Origin: Clitoria ternatea
Lineage: Eukaryota > Streptophyta > Magnoliopsida > Fabales > Fabaceae
DNA: 64,000 nt
Assembly (NCBI GenBank): GCA_037962975.1
Contig: CM075674.1
Coordinates: 83,220,501 to 83,284,500, forward strand
Direction of reading: 5' to 3'
In this document: piece by piece, positions 55,748-64,000 of the stretch
Layout: each line of letters opens with the position of its first letter
Position numbering within the stretch: the stretch's first letter is position 1
Made by a program: the position numbers and the translations under genes
Notes under the pieces: generated by a model
Seen by the model: only the letters and a program-made list of their open reading frames with translations
Databases searched by the model: none
What the model was told of the DNA's origin: nothing

Positions 55748-57345
55748 GGGGTTGTTTGGTGTAAAGTTGAGTTAACGGAATTGAGAAAACCGGGGTTTTG
55801 TAAACGGGGTTTAGAAAATTGAGGTTTTATAAATGGAGTTTTGTTTGGTTGACAGTTGAGTTAAAGTGAGTTGAGTTGTAGTGATTGTGTTTGGTTTGTA
55901 GTAGAATTGGGTTGTGAAAGTGGTAATTGAGGATAAAATTACCAAAAAGGGTATGGGTTTAAATATATATATAATTTGTGTGTATATTTATTAAATATAT
56001 AATATTAAACCAAAAAAGATACTTAATTTAATAATACATATTTAATAAATGAATTAATATATTAAACACTAATTAATATAAAATTATATATATTTATAAA
56101 ACTAATAAATTTAAATTAATTTTTGATATATTATAAAACTAATAAATTTATTTGATTGTTTTTTATATATTAAAACTAATAAATTAATTTTATTGTTAAT
56201 TTTATAAAACATGTTATTACTAATCGTCACTGAGTCATTCTTTTGTTCGATATGTCACTTCGTACTCTTCGTTCAATAAATACGCATTCTAACTTAAATT
56301 TTCACGATGCACAAAGGTTTACGATTTTTCATGTTTCGTCACTCATTATCCGTTATTCGTTACGTGTAAAGGCAAAAATAAACTAAATTTATATTAAATC
56401 AACTAAACTAAATTAAAAATAAAGTAAACTAAATTAAGTAATTCTAAAATAATTAAACAAATAACTACATAATTAAAAACCTTACACACCACTTAACAAC
56501 CTAAACACAATAAAATAATAATTAAATTAAATTAATTAAAAAATAAAAAAGGTTGTTACAGTGCACCAACTCTCTTGACCTCACACATGCACCACACCAT
56601 CACCACCGTCCAACGCCACCATCCACCACCTCTGCCATCACCACCCGCCACCACCACCATCCACCGTCCAACAATGGAGAAACCGCCACCCTACCCAACC
56701 AACCACCACCCCCACGAACCCTCACCCCAAAACTAGACCCCCATTCAATACCCACCGCCACCCACCGCCACCCCCACCCACGACCACCACCAAATCCCCA
56801 CCCCCACAAACCCCCAACTGAAAACGCAACCCAGAACCCACGCCCAACAAACCCACGGCACCCCCACAAACGCACGACCGTCAACAAACCCCCTACAAAC
56901 ACCAACCTAAAACTCAAGCCCCTGTTTCAGGCCACCCCTACAAACCCACGGCCACCCGAAAACCCAACATTGCAAACCAAAAAAACCAGAGAGATCAGAG
57001 AGACGGAGAGAGGGAGACCAAAACAGATCAGAGTTGTATTACCTCAAGAACAGTGGCTGAGGTCCTTCCGTGGGCGGCGGCAGCTTCAGATCCGAGAGGG
57101 AGGCACGTGTTATGACCGTTGGGAGGGGTACTCTCGACTTTCTCCCAACAGATCGCGTTGGCGTTGGGTTGAAGCTGGTCGAAGCTCCTTCTGGCCAACG
57201 GAGCACGTTGCCGTTCGCCTCGACGGAACGGAGCTCTTCGTCGCAGCCAAACACGCGTGGAGGGAGACGGGCCGCGTTCAACGCGACGGAACGCAAGAGA
57301 ACGGAGGGAAACAGAGAAACCAGAGGCGAACCAAACACGCTCTAT
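55748..57345. mobile_element. possible non-autonomous DNA element with TGTTTGGT ends
   Basis: The left edge has GGGGTTGTTTGGTG and the right edge the inverse of TGTTTGGTTCG. Between them are G/T-rich imperfect repeats (55750-55930), AT-rich sequence, a CACCAC-rich stretch (56570-56900) and a GC-rich segment with many CG and AACGGA (57050-57330). The 290-codon frame here is low-complexity His/Pro. No target duplication was established. Confidence 0.3.
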
Positions 57346-58254
57346 ATGTAGGGTTTTTTTCGATGTATTTATTTGTAGGAAAGTACTTTTCTTTAATACA
57401 AGAATTATTCATTTATCAAATTTAACATTAAGAAATTACTTTGTATATTATCGTCATTAAATGTTTTATTTAAATATTTAAAACTTTTTATTTCTAATAA
57501 TATTTAGATAAAAAAAATACATATATTAAATTAAGAGAGATAATATACACGTTCCCCTTGGGTTAGAGGGGTTTTAGCAAGGATTTACGAAATCCAGGAA
57601 CCTCCATGAAACCCAAAGTCACCGGCCCCATCTTACTTAGCTCATTATATAAATACGGCTTATAGGCCCTCATTGTAGATTAACTGACACATTTTGAGTT
57701 AATAAACCTTAATCCTTAGAGTAATTCTCTAGGTTTTCCATGTATTCTAGCCTAATGTGAACAATACATATAATAAATTAAAGATATATTATGAATTTTA
57801 ATTTATGAAAATAAGATGTTTGCATTCATTAATTTTTATATTTTTTTGAGAATCAAATAAGAAGTAATGCAGTAATTTATTCTACTAATAAATACCTCAT
57901 TCATTCTTTTATCTAATGATCAAAACCAACATTGAAAGCAATCATCTTAAGAGTAAGTTAATTATTTTTTATATATAAATAAAAAAAGGCCTAAACCTCA
58001 AACAAATTGACAATTAGAAACTAAATGAGGAAAAGAAACCTCTTCAAATCCTAATTTACAAGAGACCCTGGACTCAAAGACCACTCATGGAATAAATGAC
58101 CCCCTAGAGGTTGGGAATGGCCTATATTAGCAAAAACACTAGTTAATTTATTGGCTTTTCTAAAAAAATGGTTAATCGAAACAACCCAATTTAAAGAAAT
58201 TAAAGGAGCTTATAGATCTCGTTTATGATAAAAGAAGGTAGATGTGACTTAAAG
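57346..58254. other. intergenic DNA, no gene seen
   Basis: AT-rich. A TATA-like ATATAAATACGG lies near 57646, without any frame behind it. Confidence 0.5.
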
Positions 58255-59432
58255 TATAACATCCTAATTTAAATTTCCAATTGATTGATGATAGTTAAAT
58301 AACTAATGGGATAAAGTAAGTATGGCTTAAACTAATTAAACATGTAAATAGACCAAAATGCCCTTGTCCTAAACTAATTAATTTTTTTTCTCTTCTCTTA
58401 ATGCCAAAAACAAAAAGAAAGAAATAGACCAAAGCTCTATCTTCCTCTTTTCCTCATCTTGCCACGATTTTCTATCCCTCCTTCTCATGCCAATCCAAAC
58501 CCTCTTCCTCATTCACTCCACTCCTTTATTTTCTTTCTTCATTCTTCCATTTCAAGAGTAAGAGCAAGGGCAAGCTTCCATTTCCTCCCCCTCATTTCTC
58601 TCCAATGTGCATGCTTGGTTGGTGCACGGAGTGGGTTTAACTTATCAAAACCTAAGGTAAGTAAGTTCCCCAAAACCTAACTTTCATTGATGGGTTTTTG
58701 AAGTTCTGACCCTAATTGCTTTTGGTTCCATCTCGTAGGTGATGTTTAGAGCTTGTGGGTGTTGTCAGAAGTTCGGTTCACTTCAAAACCCTCATTTGAC
58801 CTTGCGTTCGGTAAGTTAAACTTCCAAAACCTAACCCTTATACGTCAATTCAAATGAATTTTTATTTAATTGGGTTTTAGATAAGTTAGGTTATGTTAGG
58901 ATTGATGACCTAGGATTCAATTAGTAATTTAAGTAATCAAATATCTGTATCAGTGTGTGTGGGTTTGGATTCGAAGCTGATAGAGGATTCCATAGCTTCA
59001 TTGAAGTATTTCTTGTAAGGTAAAGAAAAGTGTATTATGTTTTGATTACATAGATAATAAATAGGTAACTGTAGATTAAATATGACTATGATGGATTGGT
59101 ATTTTGTGAATTATTGAAATTGATCATGTTTGTATATATGAAGAATGGGTGTGTTGTGAATGATTGACATATCAAAGTTGTGATAATTGTGTTGTGGTGT
59201 ACATGACTTTGTTTGAGAGCATGTGAATTTTTAGAATATGATATGAATATTAAACTGACAATGAGATTGTGAAAATGAATTGGATGAAAGAGTGTTGTTG
59301 TGACGGATGTGGCTATGCCCACAATACTGAGATGATGGAAGTATGGGATGATAATGTCATTGAGGACCTCTCAATGAGAATGTGATGATGATGATAATAA
59401 TGAGAATGTGTATATGCATATATTGTTATGAG

Positions 59433-60714
59433 TGTTGGTGTATGCACTATGAGCCTTTATGTTTTTTTCATTTGTATCATTTTTCTACTTATCAATAGAA
59501 TAAATATTTCAGTTTAAAATTGTTTTAAACATATTTATCCTTGGAGTAATAGGTCATATAAAAATTATTCCTAAAATGTCCCTAGTTAAGTATTTACATG
59601 GGGACATGTAAATACACTGAGACTAGTGTGTGAGTGTACTGATGACCTGATCTCACAGATCATAGATATAGATGATATCAAGTCTTCACACGGGTACACA
59701 TTAAGAGTAATGATGTACTGGACAGACCCACCATGAGAACGTTGCATGGATCGTTACATGATTGTCATAAACGATTCTCAATGTGATAATGGTATATGTA
59801 GTCCTTCGACCTGAAGTCACTACGATTCCTACATGAGGAGTTTATTGTTTTAATACAATTAAACGTCTTCTGTAACAAGAGGACTATAAAGGTTGTGATT
59901 AGGCAATGAACAAATTATGCAGAGGGATGTGAGTGATGTAGATGGGATATGTCTCTCCTATGTGACAGGAGTGATATCCATAGGCCACTTGATGGAGTAA
60001 GACTAAGAAAACGCATGGCCATGCTAGAAAGAATAAATATTAGATATTTATTCGGATCCAGTCTACTCCGGTATCAAGTAAAATAAATTGGGCCGTACAA
60101 GGATGACGCGACCATGCCTTGGGCCCAATTAGGATATCGTGACAAAAGGAATAAACGTATTAAATAATTATCACTTATAGGTTATGTTGATAATATTCGG
60201 ACATAATGATGCATTGCTAGATGCCGCTCTTATTTTATATTAATAATAAAATAGTTTATTATTAATATGACCGGGTATTTTACCTATAGGGTCACACACA
60301 TAGAGTAAGCCCATCAGAAAATGTTGTCTTATTTTAGTTGGACTAAAATAAAGCTATTGGGCCTAACTCATTTGGAATGAGTAAGGAGCCCACTTTTAGA
60401 GAGAACAAATTAGGTCAAACCTAAGCCTATAAATAGAACATAAGATGCTCATAGGCCGTTCACTCAAGTGAGACACAAATTCGCAAAAAGTTGCAAGAGC
60501 TACACGCCGTCAACCTAGCAGTTGGCAAGTGTTGCGATTCTGGTGGGAGTGCTCGTGTGGACTCCTAAAAGACGAGGCTACGACTGCTTCGGAGTTCTTC
60601 AAGAGGTAACCTAAAATAATTTTGAAATTGTTTTTGTGCTTTGAAACACGGAACTTTGCAAATCCTATGGAATCCCTTTATTTTTCCGCTGCTCATGCTT
60701 AGGGATTCCTAACA
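59433..60714 (+). mobile_element. solo LTR, 1282 bp, TSD ATGAG
   Basis: It starts TGTTGGTG and ends GATTCCTAACA, with ATGAG at 59428-59432 and 60715-60719. A TATA box CTATAAATAG lies at 60427-60436. The TGTTRG/CYTAACA ends and GAGGTAACC-type downstream block suggest a Copia LTR. No internal region, so it is a recombination product. Confidence 0.88.
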
Positions 60715-61338
60715 ATGAGATGTTCATGCATCATACACATTATGATGCCCAAGAGGATGCAAGGTACTCTTGTGGTCAGCCTTGGTGGGGGTGGCTTCTT
60801 GTGACAAGCAAGGACTTTGTGGGCTAGTGAGAGCCCGAATGCTCTAGGTCAGTATATCCTAAAGCCGGCCCGCAACCCTATTGATTTGTGAGAATGGGAA
60901 GCCACAACCACTGACAATGGCACAAGGTTGCATAACGGGTGGCGTACAGTGCACTAGTAAATACTTTACTTGTATGGTGTGTTGTGATGGTACTGTAGTA
61001 TAATTCCACCAGAGAATGGATCCAACATGCATTTGTGCATTTATGACTAAGAGTATTCATGCATAGCATAATAGTGCTATATTATATGGAATCTTGATGA
61101 ATGATATTATGATATATGGAATGTGATTGTGAATGATTAATTGAGACAATTGACGTAGTATACTTATTGTATTATCAATTAAATTGGAAACATACTCACA
61201 TTCCAAATTATTGATTTTTATAATGGACTTTAAGGATGATGAATGATGAACAAGTGCCAATATGGTAATGCAATGCTAAGGGACTACTTGTTGTTCATTT
61301 TGTGTTGGATGATATTTTGAAATGTATAGGAAGACTTG

Positions 61339-61342
61339 TATA

Positions 61343-61373
<31 letters not shown>
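61339..61373. repeat. (TG)n(TA)n microsatellite
   Basis: About nine TG units followed by seven or eight TA units; the TA part continues beyond the solo LTR at 62250-62268. Confidence 0.9.
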
Positions 61374-62249
61374 TGAACTGGTCTAGTCCGAGGTCAAGGA
61401 TCTGGACTAGGAACTAGCCACAAAAGTCTGAGATTTAAGCGTTTGTACACCGGTACAGTGGGTATCCGGTCTTATAATCTGACCTCTCAGTGGGAGAGTC
61501 CGGTCTTGTTGTCCTGGAGATCCTTCACACCAAACTTTCGTGTTGATGGGGGGCGAAAGGTGGTGTTACCTATGAAGATTCTCTAACGCTCAAGTCAGTG
61601 AAGAGAATGAAAACTCAGAGAAAACTTGAGCAATGCAATAATGTATTAAGAGTAGGAATAACATAACCTTGTGTATGCATAAAAATCAGCTACTTATAGA
61701 TGAGCGTGGAAAATGAGTCGTTAGGCACAAGTGGGACTAGGAGACTCTGACGCAGTGCTCATTGTACGATTAAGTGTAGTTCAGTGCTCAGTGTACGATT
61801 CTGACGCAGGAATGGGGAAGATCCACATTTCCTGCGTATCACTCCTGTAGTTGTACTTTGTACCTTCTAACGGGTGACGTGGATACTCTCCGCTATACAG
61901 GGTATCAATTATGGGAAGTGGAACAACCACTTATCCTCTCAAAGTATAGGTGAATGGTTATGTATAATAAAATAGGGAAAGCGTAGGTGTTGGGTCGAGA
62001 GTCAGGAGGTGCGTGGCATAGAGTACGCTTCCGACGCATGATACGGGAAGAACGGGGTCTTTACCAACGTTCCTATAACCACAGAACGGATCATGACCGG
62101 TGTGCGAAGTGTTGTCTCAGACAAACCGGTGAAGGGAAAACGCCTAGCACGGTATTTTATAGTCTGAATGTTAACTTGTGATATTGGTTTACCTTCCAGA
62201 ATGGATAAGATGACGTCATAGTTTGGACACCGGTATATAGACCGGATCA
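61374..62249 (-). mobile_element. solo LTR of the Tat-type family, 876 bp, TSD TATAT
   Basis: Ends TGAACTGG (61374) and CCGGATCA (62249) equal those of the LTR at 4404-5205, and the body matches (ACCGGTACAGTGGGTATCCG near 61450, GGGGGGCGAAAGGTGGTGTT near 61550). TATAT flanks it at 61369-61373 and 62250-62254, but the insertion lies in a TA microsatellite, so the duplication is weak evidence. Confidence 0.85.
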
Positions 62250-62791
62250 TATATATATATATATATATAGTAGAATATTTTGAATTAAGATTGGAACCTA
62301 TGAAGGTTTGTTATGAATTATGGATGTGAATATGTATGGTTGGTGTATGTGAATCTCATGGTTATGCACGATCCCTATGTAGTAAATTTGAAGTGTGATG
62401 CCAAACAAGGGTTACTTATGGAGAATGTGTCCAGGGGTCATGTGCTACAAATGTATGTGAAATTAGCAAAGGAGCCAGAGTAGTGAATGGTACAATGCAT
62501 ACATTAGATGATTGTGTGAATGAATGTGTATATAGGTAAACTGTATGGCAGTATGGTACACAAGTCCCAAATAGACATATTGAAATGTATGGAAGGGTTT
62601 GTGCCAAAGTTTTCCAATTAGGAGTTCATGTGCCATGTAAATTACCCATTTTTTATCAAAAATTTTTGATATATGTAAAATCCAATTGGAAAGGTCTTTT
62701 GGCATGAGACTTGGTCATTAGCTTGGGAATAACGTATATGCACTGTGTATAAAGTTTGAGGATGTTTGGATAAAGATAAGATAGGTAATGG

Positions 62792-64000
62792 ATGTAACAC
62801 CCTGGAGCCAACTTGCAAATCTCAAGATAATTACCCTCACCATATAAAATTCTCTTAGATAACTTATTTTTCACCTGGTAATTATCAAGAGATTCACAAC
62901 CTGATTCCAGAGGTTACTGATACAATATCAGAGTACGCAACCTTTACATAATTAACTTATTATTATTATACATAACATCAGAGTTCCATACATATTATAT
63001 TTTACAACAGACACCTAGATCTTATAAAATATAAAGATTTAAAGTACCAAAACATAGCATACACATAATACAGCTATAGTAGCCATGCAAGCAAGCATCA
63101 TCATCAAAAGCCTTCATAATTCATCCACATCAAGCATCATCCACTTTGTTACATGTCTTCCTGGTTAACCACTAAAGGGTTGCCACAAGTAACAGAAAGA
63201 GTGAGATAAAATATCAAATAAATAGAAATTAATTTAGAACATACATAATCACAAGTTGGATGCTATGCGATACAGATGCCAAACAAGTATTTTGTATTAT
63301 ATTTATATTAATATTTCCATTCTCTATATGAATGAAAATGCATGATGGATCCATTCTGGTGGGAACATCTACAGTGATTTCCAACAATAACATTTTTACG
63401 GATATCTAACCGATACCGCGCCCCATAATGCAACACCAACATCGGATAACAACATCATAATATCAATAACAAGTGTTGCGGGACCCCCCTTAAGGACACA
63501 CTGCTTAGCCCTTAAGACGGCCGTGGTATAAAACCACCGCAGAGGTCTGTTACTCAACAGAGCGCGTTCCCCCACCGGGAACCCCCTCAAAGAACCCCCC
63601 TGCGGATTCTTTGAACGGCCAATGCATATGATGCATGAATGCATTAAATTATCAAATTCCTTTATATAATTAACAATAAAATTATTATATCAATCAAATA
63701 AGCATACTTTATTTGTAATTCAAAGAATATGAAAACACATTTTTCATATTATTTATATCATAATTCATTCATATGGAAACACATTTTCCATAATATCATA
63801 ATTCAAATATATGAAAACATATTTTCTATAATATTTAACAATTCAAAGAATATGGAAATACATTTTCCATGATATAGTAATTATTTAATATCATATTCCA
63901 AAGAATATGGAAAATTATATTTTCTATGATATAAAATTATACCACTAAAACAAGAGTTTTCTCCTTTTAAATGTTTAAATAAACTTTTAAATTAAATTTA
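62792..64000 (-). mobile_element. long LTR (minus strand), cut by window end
   Basis: It begins on the plus strand with TGTAACACCCTGGAGCC, the mirror of a GGGTGTTACA end, similar to the TATAACACCCCTAG edge at 25381. It contains the GC-richer block 63470-63610 (CCACCGCAGAGGTCTGTTAC, CCCCACCGGGAACCCCC) and an AT-rich tail of GGAAACACATTTTCCATAAT-type repeats at 63725-63940. No coding region. Confidence 0.55.

Larger units (their letters stand above)
58255..62791 (+). mobile_element. long LTR (plus strand) split by two solo LTRs
   Basis: It starts TATAACATCCTAATTT, the plus-strand equivalent of the TGTAACATCC end of the insertion at 25381-30661. The part 60720-61050 matches 63330-63640 in inverted orientation (AATTCCACCAGAGAATGGAT vs ATCCATTCTGGTGGGAA), so all three belong to one broad LTR group. 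Its own right end is not clear; it stops where the next LTR starts at 62792. No coding region. Without the two insertions it is about 2.4 kb. Confidence 0.55.

Noticed and set aside
56553..57425. 290-codon His/Pro-rich frame on the plus strand
   Set aside because: Low-complexity CACCAC DNA followed by a GC-rich segment; no recognisable domain, and opposite-strand frames are equally open.
57950..58230. Possible LINE 3' end
   Set aside because: Some phrases look retrotransposon-like but no RT motif, poly-A tail or target duplication could be identified.

Overview
The window is plant nuclear DNA from a repeat-rich, probably heterochromatic region of a eudicot. A legume would fit the Ogre-type element and the general repeat mix, but nothing here proves the family. 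I found no intact host gene. Almost everything is transposable elements, many nested inside one another, plus three short broken copies of host gene exons.

Layout. 1-5205 is the 5' part of a decayed Tat-lineage Ty3 retrotransposon on the minus strand (LTR, gag, protease, RT, two RNase H domains); its other end lies outside the window. 5206-11136 is AT-rich and holds a tryptophan synthase beta exon remnant, a Copia-like LTR remnant and a very old Ty3 relic. 11137-20062 is a complete CACTA (En/Spm) transposon with 22-bp inverted ends, AAT target duplications, hairpin-forming subterminal arrays, a broken TNPD-type transposase and a 13-exon gene carrying a Ulp1-type C48 protease domain with its catalytic residues present. 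20108-21110 holds two small inverted-repeat elements, one with a perfect 8-bp duplication.

21935-50950 is a nest. An AT-rich inverted repeat (outermost) is split by a gag-only Ty3 element (22708-50589, 798-bp LTRs). That element is itself split by a 5.3-kb solo-LTR-like insertion (25381-30661, TSD GTGAA) and by a complete 17.6-kb Ogre-type element on the minus strand (30862-48450, TSD TACCG). The Ogre element has the hallmarks of its group: tRNA-Arg-type primer site, extra ORF upstream of gag, a predicted short intron between protease and RT, dual RNase H, DDE integrase, and tandem repeats in a long 3' region. Its pol and gag carry several stops and two frameshifts, so this copy is not autonomous. 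LTR divergence (about 30 differences in 798 bp for the outer element; four substitutions in the first ~450 bp for Ogre) agrees with the nesting order.

50951-58254 holds a small MITE, a second Copia-like LTR, a (TA)n microsatellite, and a ~1.1-kb segment with 31-bp inverted ends enclosing fragments that resemble the start of a KAKU4-like nuclear-envelope gene and of a CRF-type ERF gene. That segment is the best candidate here for a gene-capturing (Pack-type) element. 58255-64000 is a long LTR on the plus strand split by two solo LTRs with clean TSDs (59433-60714, ATGAG; 61374-62249, TATAT), followed by a further minus-strand LTR running off the end.
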